Positions 1 to 6,159 of a stretch of DNA of 8,293 nt are shown here, piece by piece. Both the position numbers and the translations under genes were made by a program. The number at the start of each line of letters is the position of its first letter. Position 1 is the stretch's first letter. This DNA comes from an uncultured Lachnospiraceae bacterium (GTDB lineage: Bacteria; Bacillota; Clostridia; Lachnospirales; Lachnospiraceae): contig CASGVX010000086.1 of assembly GCA_949346185.1 (NCBI GenBank), positions 1-8,293 on the forward strand, written 5' to 3'. The notes under the pieces are model-generated. The model did not search any database. It was not told the origin of the DNA and was given only the letters and a program-made list of their open reading frames with translations.

Positions 1-692
1 TGATCCATATAAAATATTCTGGTGGAAACATCGCGGGCAAACTTCATTTCATGCGTCACAATCATCATGGTCATTCCCTGCTTTGCCAGCCTGCGGATAA
101 CCGAGAGAACTTCCCCCACCATGGTGGGATCCAATGCGGAAGTCGGCTCGTCAAATAGAATAATTTCCGGCTCCATTGCCACCGTCCTTGCAATTGCAGC
201 GCGCTGTTTCTGTCCTCCTGAAAGTTCATCCGGATACGCTAGCGCTTTGTCCGCTAGCCCTATGGTGCGAAGCAGTTCCATCCCTCTGTCATAGGCTTCC
301 TGCCTGCTTCTGCCAAGGAGGTCAACCTGACCCATCATGATATTTTCAATAATTGTTTTGTGGGCAAACAGATTAAAGGACTGGAATACCATGCCCATCT
401 TCTGCCTTACCAGATTCACCTTGCATTTTTTATCTGTCGTCACCACGCCGTCCACTGTTATCTCGCCTTTCGTAGGAGTCTCCAAAAGGTTAATACAGCG
501 CAGCAGCGTTGATTTACCTGTGCCTGAGGGACCTATAACGGAAATCACCTCTCCCCTTTTTATATCCACACTTACATCCCGCAAAGGAGTTACATTGGGA
601 TACTCCTTGCACAGATGCCGAATCGATATCATACTTGTTTCTCCGTCATTCCCGGCACAGATTTTCTGTTCGTCATATCTGTCCTCCATCAT
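1..692 (-). CDS. Polar amino acid ABC transporter ATP-binding protein (GlnQ-like), 3' end cut by window edge
   Basis: Cytoplasmic ATPase that powers amino acid import through the permease encoded just upstream. The first 230 residues are visible. Walker A is GPSGTGKST at about 54-62, the Q-loop is VFQSFNLF at 102-109, the ABC signature is LSGGQKQR at 157-164, Walker B is IILFDEP at 177-183 followed by SALD, and the switch histidine is in VTHEMKFA at 212-219. This layout is typical of the PAAT/GlnQ group, which is usually 240-260 residues, so only a few tens of residues should lie beyond the left edge. The ATG at 692 overlaps the permease stop codon (ATGA), indicating translational coupling. 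A second in-frame ATG at 632 also has a good GGAG site and would remove a 20-residue N-terminal extension not needed by the family, so the start is not fully settled. Family assignment is secure; the exact amino acid substrate is not shown by the sequence. Confidence 0.95.
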   Translation of the reverse strand, partial: MMEDRYDEQKICAGNDGETSMISIRHLCKEYPNVTPLRDVSVDIKRGEVISVIGPSGTGKSTLLRCINLLETPTKGEITVDGVVTTDKKCKVNLVRQKMGMVFQSFNLFAHKTIIENIMMGQVDLLGRSRQEAYDRGMELLRTIGLADKALAYPDELSGGQKQRAAIARTVAMEPEIILFDEPTSALDPTMVGEVLSVIRRLAKQGMTMMIVTHEMKFARDVSTRIFYMD

Positions 693-2953
693 ATGCACAC
701 CCCCTTTACACTGCGTCTGTTCCGCTTTGGCGCGACTTTCCTCTCCACAAAGGACAGCGCCGCCGTCATGATATTGGCAATCAAAAAATAAATCAACGCC
801 GTAACGATCAGCGGAAAAAACGCCTCCATGGTACGCGAACGGATAATGTCTGATACTTTAGTCAAATCCTGCACAGCAATATAGCCCACTACCGAAGTCA
901 TTTTTACCATGGAAATAAATTCGCCTTTCAGCACTGGAATAAAATTTCTCGCCGCCTGAGGAAATACAATCTTAAAAAATGTCTGACCTCTCGTATAGCC
1001 CATGGCAAGAGCCGCCTCGCTCTGCCCCTTATCCACTGTTTCTATTCCTGTCCGCATCATCTCAGAGGAATAGGCGGCAAAGTTGACGGAGAATCCAATG
1101 ACTGCAACCAGAATTTCGGAAATATCCATCGAGCCAAAAATCCCATAATACAAAATCATTAGGAAAACCACAATGGGGGTTCCTTGAATTACACGGACAA
1201 AAACGGCTCCTATTATCTGAATTGTCTTATATCTGGTTCTGCGCAGCATACATATCCCAAAGCCAAGGCACAGACCAAAAACTCCTGAAAAAACCGAAAT
1301 CAGCATAGTAACGCCCAGCCCCTGCAAAATCAGACGCCACCGTCCCTCCACCACAAAGGTACTCCGAAAGCTCTCCCCCAGACCTGTCCAGAAACCCTTC
1401 TTTTCTGTGCTGTCAAAACTACGCACTAACAGCACAAGGGCTGAATCGTAGTGGGTATCAGCAAAGTCTACCCTTTTTGCTCTCTCTTCCGTGATGGACA
1501 TGCTTCCACTGACCACATCCGCCTTCCCGCTTTCAAGAGCGGCAATCATCGAAGCAAACTCGCACGTTGCCATCTCCACCTTCATATCCAGTTCGCGGGC
1601 AATCAAAAGAACCAAGTCTATTTCCAGCCCCAGAGGCTCGCCACCGCTTCCAAGATAGGTCATGGGCTCATGGGCGCTGTCATAGTAATACCGAATGGTT
1701 CCCTTGTCGCCTGCCCAGTCCTGCTCTGTCAACACCTTTACACTTTCATCAGCCCCAAGCCATTTTTCTTTCAAGGACGCAATCGTTCCGTCCTCCATAA
1801 ACCTTGCAATCTCTGCATTAAACTGTTCCCGCAGAGGACTTCCTTTCGGGAAAGCATAGCCGTACTCATCCCGAACGACAGGTTCCCGAAAAATTTCCAG
1901 GTCTTCATTCTTCGCCACTGCGAGCTGCGCCAGCGGCTCATCCAGCACCCCCGCATCCACACGGTCTGCCTTTAGGGCTGCAATAATATCGGGGACAGAA
2001 TTGTAGTAAGCAAAGTCCTCAGCATTCGGAACCACTTCCTGTAAAAGCTGATCATATATGCCCCCGCTTAGTGCGGCAAATCTTGCTCCTGCAAAATCGG
2101 AAAGAGTCTCATATTTTTCTCCGGATTGTCCTCCCTGTCCCGACCTTACCATAACGGCAGTCACCGAAGGATATACACAGTCAGAAAATTCAATGTGCTT
2201 ACGCCTTTCTTCAGTGGCGTTTAAATTCGCCATAATACAGTCAATGTCGCCTGCTTCAGCCGCAGCTATAATCCCATCATAGTCGTAAATCTTAATTTCC
2301 ACATCCGCATTTAACCATGCTCCAAAACGGTAAATCAACTCCACATCATATCCGGCGAGAGTAGTCCCCTCATAGTAGCTGAATGGCTGAACCATCCCTG
2401 TAGTTCCCACCTTCAGTTTACAGTCCGGTGTCTTAGGCATCGGTATTTCCGGCATGGTACCCTCCGCCCTACTCACCCAGCGGTCGTACATATCATCCAA
2501 AGTCCCATCGTTCCTAGCTTCCGCAAGGAATTGGTTCACCTTATCCTTTAATTTGTCAATCTGGCTTTTGGGCGAGATCCCAACAGCCACATCCATACTC
2601 TCCCCCAAGTTTTCCTCCAAAATTTCCACATTCTCAAGTCCGCTGGCAATGGCAAATTCCATCATCACCCGATCATAGACAAAACCATCCAACTTTCCCT
2701 GAGAAATAGCAAGATACCCCGACGAATTACCGGAATATGTTTTATGCTCCGCTTCGGGCAGATATTTCTCTGCCATATACATTCCTGCTCCGCCTTCCGG
2801 CACGCCTATCGTATATGCAGGATTGTTAAGTTCCTCTATCGAGGTGATTTTTTCATTTTCCTGCTTTTCGCATCCTTCGAGACAAAGCATTCCCAAAAGG
2901 ACAACTGTCAGAAAGAGAAACGCCTTCCCTTTTCGCAATTTACTTTTCCTCAC
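689..2953 (-). CDS. Amino acid ABC transporter: lipoprotein substrate-binding domains fused to permease (GlnP-like), unusual lobe order
   Basis: A 754-residue protein that binds amino acids outside the membrane and passes them through its own permease domain. The N-terminus has a basic stretch, a hydrophobic core (about 11-24) and Cys28 in LEGC, a slightly atypical lipobox. Residues 37-161 match lobe 2 of an SBP_bac_3 domain. Residues 178-400 are a complete SBP domain, and 418-511 match lobe 1 only. Ligand-type residues are kept in both sets: TEER (R250 and R491) for the carboxylate, and Asp in VLDEP (D338) and VYDRV (D94) for the amino group. Residues 544-737 are the permease, with several membrane segments and an EAA loop, EAALAMGY, at 646-653. 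Tandem-SBP permeases of the GlnP type are of similar size (about 720) but carry two whole SBPs in series. Start is GTG at 2953 with GAGG 7 nt upstream; no in-frame ATG, GTG or TTG lies between it and the upstream stop. It partners the overlapping ATPase gene. Confidence 0.93.
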   Translation of the reverse strand: MRKSKLRKGKAFLFLTVVLLGMLCLEGCEKQENEKITSIEELNNPAYTIGVPEGGAGMYMAEKYLPEAEHKTYSGNSSGYLAISQGKLDGFVYDRVMMEFAIASGLENVEILEENLGESMDVAVGISPKSQIDKLKDKVNQFLAEARNDGTLDDMYDRWVSRAEGTMPEIPMPKTPDCKLKVGTTGMVQPFSYYEGTTLAGYDVELIYRFGAWLNADVEIKIYDYDGIIAAAEAGDIDCIMANLNATEERRKHIEFSDCVYPSVTAVMVRSGQGGQSGEKYETLSDFAGARFAALSGGIYDQLLQEVVPNAEDFAYYNSVPDIIAALKADRVDAGVLDEPLAQLAVAKNEDLEIFREPVVRDEYGYAFPKGSPLREQFNAEIARFMEDGTIASLKEKWLGADESVKVLTEQDWAGDKGTIRYYYDSAHEPMTYLGSGGEPLGLEIDLVLLIARELDMKVEMATCEFASMIAALESGKADVVSGSMSITEERAKRVDFADTHYDSALVLLVRSFDSTEKKGFWTGLGESFRSTFVVEGRWRLILQGLGVTMLISVFSGVFGLCLGFGICMLRRTRYKTIQIIGAVFVRVIQGTPIVVFLMILYYGIFGSMDISEILVAVIGFSVNFAAYSSEMMRTGIETVDKGQSEAALAMGYTRGQTFFKIVFPQAARNFIPVLKGEFISMVKMTSVVGYIAVQDLTKVSDIIRSRTMEAFFPLIVTALIYFLIANIMTAALSFVERKVAPKRNRRSVKGVCI
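700..704 (-). promoter_or_regulatory. Ribosome binding site of the ATPase gene
   Basis: On the minus strand AAAGGGGG lies 7 nt before the ATG at 692, inside the end of the permease gene. It supports the start that overlaps the permease stop by 4 nt. A competing site, GGAG 8 nt before the ATG at 632, could give a shorter product. Confidence 0.55.
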
Positions 2954-2956
2954 TTT

Positions 2957-2964
2957 CCTTCCTC
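2957..2964 (-). promoter_or_regulatory. Ribosome binding site deciding the GTG start of the transporter fusion
   Basis: The minus-strand sequence GAGGAAGG is followed by AAA and GTG. GAGG is 7 nt from the start codon. No alternative ATG, GTG or TTG start exists in frame upstream before a stop, so the GTG at 2953 is the supported start. Confidence 0.7.
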
Positions 2965-3008
2965 GCTTTCCAACTGGTATCGTATTTCCCGTAAACCCAT
3001 TCTAACAG

Positions 3009-3037
3009 ATTATTTTCTTCCCCGGGGACGTTTGGTA
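3009..3037 (-). promoter_or_regulatory. Candidate promoter of the amino acid transporter operon (-10 AATAAT, weak -35)
   Basis: On the minus strand AATAAT (3014-3009) matches five of six -10 consensus bases and lies about 55 nt upstream of the GTG start. With a 17-bp spacer the -35 position falls at 3032-3037, where the sequence is TACCAA, a poor match to TTGACA. A good -10 with a poor -35 suits an activator-dependent promoter. The paired GGTATAGTT repeats touch the -35 position, which is where an activator would bind. The CCCCGGGG palindrome lies within the spacer. This is read by eye, not by a scoring program. Confidence 0.4.
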
Positions 3038-3066
3038 TAGTTCGTCATTTTTGAGGTATAGTTTGC
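3034..3066. repeat. Two direct repeats GGTATAGTT, 21 bp apart: probable LytTR-type operator
   Basis: On the plus strand GGTATAGTT occurs exactly at 3034-3042 and 3055-3063. Framed as 9-mers, ATAGTTCGT (3037-3045) and ATAGTTTGC (3058-3066) are separated by 12 bp. LytTR proteins are known to bind imperfect direct repeats of the form [TA][AC][CA]GTTN[AG][TG] with 12-13 bp between them. The two copies match 8 and 7 of the 9 positions. The repeats lie immediately upstream of a candidate promoter for the transporter, and a LytTR regulator is encoded in this window. The consensus reads on the strand opposite to the transporter, which is a caveat. Confidence 0.5.
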
Positions 3067-3187
3067 TATGTCAGCGAATAGAGTAGGCAGCCCGATCTTT
3101 TCTCCCCACGCTGCCGGAATCAGGTAAAATAAGGTAAAAGCGTTCCGATATTACTCGGAGGAATATTATTTCCGCGGTTAAATATCG

Positions 3188-3224
3188 CAAACAAGGGCAT
3201 ATGCCTCCCCGACATATGCCCCTG
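3188..3224 (-). terminator. Probable intrinsic terminator after the unknown-protein operon
   Basis: GGGCATATG (3195-3203) pairs perfectly with CATATGCCC (3213-3221) around a 9-nt loop, and after one mismatch the stem continues by two more pairs. On the minus strand the hairpin is followed by TTGTTTG, a modest T-rich tail. It lies about 55 nt after the stop codon at 3279, in the right place to end that transcript. Confidence 0.55.
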
Positions 3225-3232
3225 TCATCCAC

Positions 3233-3250
3233 TCCCTGCAGCCGCAGGGA
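3233..3250 (-). other. Perfect 7-bp hairpin just after the stop codon at 3279
   Basis: TCCCTGC (3233-3239) and GCAGGGA (3244-3250) form a perfect stem with a 4-nt loop. No T-run follows directly. It sits in tandem with the terminator-like hairpin at 3192-3224 and could stabilise the 3' end of the message. This is a structural observation only. Confidence 0.4.
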
Positions 3251-3278
3251 TTTCCATGCCATAGTATGCGCCTCTTTA

Positions 3279-4109
3279 TCATTCATCCTGCCGGGACTGC
3301 TCCAAAACTCCTCTTTTATCCTTTTCTGGCAGAATCTCCTCTAACCCCTCGCCGCTGTCGCCCTCTTCTGTCTCCACCCGCCTACTTCCCTGAGTCATAT
3401 TGTCCATTTCCTTCTCTTCCTCTTCCTCCATCTCATATTCCATAGCGGCAATCCTCCGGTATTCCGCCACGGTGCGGAGGATGATTCCAATATCTTCCGG
3501 ACTAAACATGCCGATTGCCTTTCCCAGAGCACTGATACGATTCTTGTTCACCAGCAAAGTACCGCCGCCAGACAGGGGAATGACAATGGTGTCCTTCTTG
3601 TTGGAAGTATCCCCCAGACTGATGGTATGCTCCTCCGAATTGCACTGGAACGTGATGCCGTTGTAGGTAATGGTCGCTCCATCCTGAGACAGGCAGTCGT
3701 AGGGAAACCATTGGTCTTGATCCTCGTCCTCCACCTGTCCCGCCTCCACTTTCAGCATTCCATCCCTATCCGTCTTCTCAAGAAGCACCTCTTCCCCGTT
3801 CATCGAGGCAAATAAGCCCTTGCTTCCCTCGTCCTCCTTCAATACTCTCTCCAGATTGGCCTTGGAAAAGGAAACAAATTTCTCCCACTCCTCTGCCCAG
3901 ACTTCCCGCCTCTCTTGCCGCTGGGCGTCTGCCACCTGCAGATTCATCTCCCCCTCGCTCTGCACCTGTCTGCGCAGCTCCTCCTCAATCGCATCTATTC
4001 CCGCAATATAGGCATCCCATTTTTTCTGGGACAATGTCTGATCTGGAAAAGCATCCATCTGCCGCCCCAACATCCAGCCACTGCTGCCATAACCTGTAAT
4101 TCCTGCCAT
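3279..4109 (-). CDS. Protein of unknown function, 276 residues, acidic C-terminus
   Basis: I do not recognise the family. The protein looks soluble and cytoplasmic, with no signal peptide or membrane segment. Residues 28-95 are rich in charged residues and probably form long helices (for example IEEELRRQ and WAEEWEKF). Residues 105-190 look like beta structure, with GATITYNGITFQC at 144-156 and a glycine-rich turn LSGGGTLLV at 179-187. Residues 195-225 form a helical region (FSPEDIGIILRT), followed by an acidic run at 225-236 and a low-complexity charged tail. The frame is open further upstream, to an ATG at 4412 inside the preceding gene. I chose the ATG at 4109 because AGGAGG lies 7 nt before it and because the extension would overlap the neighbour by over 250 nt. 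It follows the 4156-4956 gene by 46 nt, so the two are probably one operon. Two hairpins come after its stop. Confidence 0.75.
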   Translation of the reverse strand: MAGITGYGSSGWMLGRQMDAFPDQTLSQKKWDAYIAGIDAIEEELRRQVQSEGEMNLQVADAQRQERREVWAEEWEKFVSFSKANLERVLKEDEGSKGLFASMNGEEVLLEKTDRDGMLKVEAGQVEDEDQDQWFPYDCLSQDGATITYNGITFQCNSEEHTISLGDTSNKKDTIVIPLSGGGTLLVNKNRISALGKAIGMFSPEDIGIILRTVAEYRRIAAMEYEMEEEEEKEMDNMTQGSRRVETEEGDSGEGLEEILPEKDKRGVLEQSRQDE

Positions 4110-4116
4110 CCTATCT

Positions 4117-4122
4117 CCTCCT
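4117..4122 (-). promoter_or_regulatory. Strong ribosome binding site that fixes the start at 4109
   Basis: A perfect AGGAGG on the minus strand lies 7 nt before the ATG at 4109. It argues against the longer frame beginning at 4412, which would run through the end of the upstream gene. Confidence 0.8.
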
Positions 4123-4155
4123 ATCATTCTCTCCCAGTTCCCCGCATCGCCAAAA

Positions 4156-4956
4156 TCACTCGTCCCGCCTTCCCGCCTCTTCCTCAAATAATGACACAAA
4201 CTCCCTCTTCCAACGCTGGAAATTCTCCCGCCAATCCGACCGCCGTCTGGGATTTTCCAACAAATTCCCCAAGAAATGCGGCAGTTCCAATCGGGCATCT
4301 GCAATGGTATGATGCGCAAAATACCCTCGGAACTTCTGAAATTCCCTGTCCCCATAGACCCCATCCTCCCCAGCAAGAAGATCATAGGAAATTCCATTTT
4401 CCACTCTGGCAAAAAATTCCAGAAACTCTTCCTGATTCAAATTCCCAGACAGGTAGTCCAGCCAGAAGTCCTTATGGGCAGAAAAACGAAGATTTTCGCA
4501 AAAATCAAACTTCTGAAGAAAAGCCATGACCTTATCATAATCTCCGGTTCTCCTAAAGGGCATCTTCCACAGAGCGCGCCTTTCTCCCGCCCTCTTGCAG
4601 ACGATGCCCTTCTGGGTATAGCACACAATATAGCGAATCGCCCTCTCCGTTCTCTCTTCCGCAGGATACATGCACTGGCTTATCTCATTGGTCAGAAGAA
4701 GCCCATCATCCACTATGCCATCCCGGGAATCGTCCATAAAAACAATCTCCGGCACGTCCTCTCTCCCTATCTGGAAAAAATCCTGCGACATGCTTTGAAA
4801 TAAACCTTCTTCTTCCCGAAAGAAACGGCAGCCCTGCACCCTAGAGGAAAAAGCCAGAACCAGAGATTCCATATCCTCTTTCAGAGATTGCTCATAATAG
4901 GTCGCATCCTCTTCAGCATCTAACTCTCCTATAATATATTGGGTAAATTCTTCCAT
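4156..4956 (-). CDS. Protein of unknown function, 266 residues, possibly with a PH-like fold
   Basis: I do not recognise the family. The protein has no signal peptide or membrane segment and is rich in Glu, Asp, Phe and Arg. Residues 80-125 contain DDGLLLTNE, an aromatic after a short gap, then RYIVCYTQKGIVCKRA. This alternation resembles strand patterns of bacterial PH-like domains, but only as an impression. Residues 139-266 are mostly predicted helix with many aromatics (DFWLDYL, EFLEFFARV, WRENFQRWKREF). The ATG at 4956 is the first available start, but its ribosome binding site is poor: GGAG is only 2 nt away. An internal ATG at 4872 is no better. A 16-codon frame (5017-4967) ends 10 nt before the start and might assist translation. 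The next gene begins 46 nt downstream. Nothing in the sequence gives a biochemical role. Confidence 0.75.
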   Translation of the reverse strand: MEEFTQYIIGELDAEEDATYYEQSLKEDMESLVLAFSSRVQGCRFFREEEGLFQSMSQDFFQIGREDVPEIVFMDDSRDGIVDDGLLLTNEISQCMYPAEERTERAIRYIVCYTQKGIVCKRAGERRALWKMPFRRTGDYDKVMAFLQKFDFCENLRFSAHKDFWLDYLSGNLNQEEFLEFFARVENGISYDLLAGEDGVYGDREFQKFRGYFAHHTIADARLELPHFLGNLLENPRRRSDWRENFQRWKREFVSLFEEEAGRRDE

Positions 4957-5259
4957 CTCTCCATTTTCACCGGAAACCTTCCAACTTTTCCCTGCTGTTT
5001 TCAGGCATTTCCTCCATCCTATCTCGTCTGTCTCTGATGATGCCTCCTGCCCCCCTCTACCCCATCGCTTCCCTCTGGCTTATCCCATGCCCCGAAAGCA
5101 TTCTTCCCATATTCGGCACCAACTGTTACATATCCACTCTATTCATTTTTCAATGATTCCAATATCTCTGCATAGACATTGCCTGACCATTCCTCAGTCA
5201 GTCAGAACGGCCGCACTCCCCCTTCGGTCCAAGTGCTAGTGTGCATATGTGACAATCTC
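4957..5259. other. Gene-free stretch between the LytTR gene and the unknown-protein operon
   Basis: These 303 bases show no clear terminator for the LytTR gene, so read-through into 4956 is possible. An AT-rich patch at about 5110-5170 may hold a promoter. A 16-codon minus-strand frame (5017-4967, MEEMPENSREKLEGFR) could be a leader peptide but lacks a good ribosome binding site. A short triple TCAG repeat lies at 5194-5205. No RNA gene or mobile element is visible. Confidence 0.6.
5125..5153 (-). promoter_or_regulatory. Weak candidate promoter for the 4956-3279 operon
   Basis: On the minus strand TTGAAA (5153-5148, five of six to consensus) is followed after 17 bp by TGTAAC (5130-5125, four of six). 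It lies in the most AT-rich part of the gap, but would leave a leader of about 160 nt. Low confidence. Confidence 0.25.
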
Positions 5260-5790
5260 CTACCCAAACTCCACTCCCTTATACTTCATGAACTTTCTTT
5301 TCACTTGGGAATACCTCACTTTGGGTACAGAAAAAACTTCCCCGCTAGTCAGCGTCAACGTATAGCTGCTAATCTTCGCAATATAGCGCATATTTACCAG
5401 AAAACTCTGATGAATGCGAATGAAGCCAAAATCCATCAACTCCTGCTCGATATCACCCAACTTGCGATAAATGCTATATGTGGCATCCGCCGTGTGAAAC
5501 CAATTTTTGTGCTTGTTGGATTCCACATACAAAATATCCTCCACCGGCAGGGTGGTCTGCCCCTCCACGAAGGAATAGGTAATCTGATTCTGCTCCTGGG
5601 ACAGTTTTAAAAACAACGCCTTCATCTCCTCCTCTGTGGGATGCTCCTCTTTGTCCTTCTGCAGAAAGAGAGAGATGCCGGAAACTTCCTTTTCCATCAA
5701 ATCCAAATCTTCCCTTGAACAAAGTTCCATCAGCGCCTCCTTCACCGCCTCCTTTTTCTGTTCCTTGTCATCACAAATTGTCAGTATCAT
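5260..5790 (-). CDS. LytTR-family DNA-binding transcriptional regulator with a shortened receiver-like N-terminus
   Basis: Predicted cytoplasmic transcription factor. From the ATG at 5790 it has 176 residues. Residues 70-172 form a LytTR DNA-binding domain, with hallmarks DILYVESNKHKNWF (85-98), FIRIHQSFLVNMRYI (123-137) and SVPKVRYSQVKRKF (154-167). The N-terminus, MILTICDDKEQ, looks exactly like the first strand and acidic pair of a response-regulator receiver, but only about 65 residues precede the DNA-binding domain instead of about 120. The segment that should carry the phosphoacceptor aspartate and later Thr and Lys is not recognisable. It therefore probably does not work by standard phosphorylation, and no histidine kinase is seen nearby. 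The ATG at 5790 was chosen over one at 5802 because GGAG lies 6 nt before it and receivers usually begin this way. It stands alone behind a terminator, with a gap of about 300 nt downstream. Target sites may include the repeats at 3034-3066. Confidence 0.9.
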   Translation of the reverse strand: MILTICDDKEQKKEAVKEALMELCSREDLDLMEKEVSGISLFLQKDKEEHPTEEEMKALFLKLSQEQNQITYSFVEGQTTLPVEDILYVESNKHKNWFHTADATYSIYRKLGDIEQELMDFGFIRIHQSFLVNMRYIAKISSYTLTLTSGEVFSVPKVRYSQVKRKFMKYKGVEFG

Positions 5791-5796
5791 TCCCGT

Positions 5797-5800
5797 CTCC
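5797..5800 (-). promoter_or_regulatory. Ribosome binding site favouring the LytTR start at 5790
   Basis: On the minus strand GGAG lies 6 nt before the ATG at 5790. The alternative ATG at 5802 has only GGG at 5 nt, or GAGG at an over-long 14 nt. The difference is four residues. Confidence 0.5.
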
Positions 5801-5991
5801 ATTCTTGCCCGGTTTTCCTCATTTCTGCACTACTCTCTGTCGGACAAATTTACTTTTTCATCTTCAGGCCGGCACCTTGCATCCCAGCCACGAATCCTTT
5901 TCCCGGCATCACCTGCCCTTCTTCCTATTCGGAGTACGTGCAAGGCAGAAAGCCGATGTGTGATTAGGAATTGCCCCGCCAAGCACAACAG

Positions 5992-6028
5992 AAAAAAGGA
6001 CAGCAAAAAGAAACCTCTTTTGCTATCC
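5992..6028 (-). terminator. Intrinsic terminator of the 8293-6160 gene pair
   Basis: On the minus strand GGATAGCAAAA (6028-6018) pairs with TTTTGCTGTCC (6008-5998), an 11-bp stem with one mismatch around a 9-nt loop. It is followed at once by six T residues (5997-5992). This is a textbook Rho-independent terminator about 130 nt after the stop codon at 6160. Confidence 0.85.
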
Positions 6029-6159
6029 TTAGCATCCTTGCACTCCCTTATTATGTTTATCGGAATATTCTCATTTTTCCTTATAAGTATTACCCAATCT
6101 GACTATGATGTGACACAAAATGACCATCGCCAATCATCTATTACTTCGGAAGATTAATA

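Larger units (their letters stand above)
2954..3278. other. Intergenic region: transporter promoter area, paired direct repeats and two hairpins
   Basis: This 325-base gene-free stretch separates the unknown-protein operon (ending at 3279) from the transporter operon. From right to left it holds a 7-bp hairpin (3233-3250), a terminator-like hairpin (3192-3224), a small 5-bp hairpin (TCCGA/TCGGA, 3144-3159), a tandem pair of AGGTAAAA spaced 10 bp (3122 and 3132), the 9-bp GGTATAGTT direct repeats (3034-3042 and 3055-3063), a CCCCGGGG palindrome (3021-3028), a candidate -10 element (3009-3014) and the transporter ribosome binding site. I see no convincing gene. A 71-codon frame that crosses the hairpins has no family-like features. 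Confidence 0.7.
5791..6159. other. Gene-free stretch upstream of the LytTR gene
   Basis: This stretch holds the intrinsic terminator of the upstream gene pair (6028-5992), so the LytTR gene should have its own promoter between about 5990 and 5803. I found no convincing -35/-10 pair there on the minus strand. The 6030-6159 part is the AT-rich 3' trailer of the preceding gene. Long open frames on the plus strand here have no protein-like features and overlap the LytTR gene. Confidence 0.6.

Noticed and set aside
1451..1975. Long plus-strand frame of 174 codons
   Set aside because: It is antisense to the well-supported substrate-binding/permease gene and its translation has no recognisable domain.
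3071..3286. 71-codon minus-strand frame overlapping the end of the 3279 gene by 8 nt
   Set aside because: It runs straight through both hairpins and the LytTR-like operator flank, has low protein-like character and no family features. The GAGG before an internal ATG is not enough to support it.
3915..4529. Plus-strand frame of 204 codons
   Set aside because: It is opposite two minus-strand genes with sensible starts, and its Pro/Ser/Thr-rich translation is typical of an antisense shadow.
5183..5205. CTGAC/GTCAG inverted repeat with a TCAG triplet repeat after the LytTR gene
   Set aside because: The stem is only 5 bp with a long loop and no T-run follows on the minus strand, so it does not support a terminator.
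5791..5990. LytTR-like repeats that would indicate autoregulation upstream of the LytTR gene
   Set aside because: Only isolated GTT-containing words were found, with no second copy at 21-22 bp spacing.
5636..6157. Plus-strand frame of 173 codons reaching into the gap before 6160
   Set aside because: It overlaps the LytTR start region antisense, passes through the terminator hairpin, and lacks a ribosome binding site or domain.
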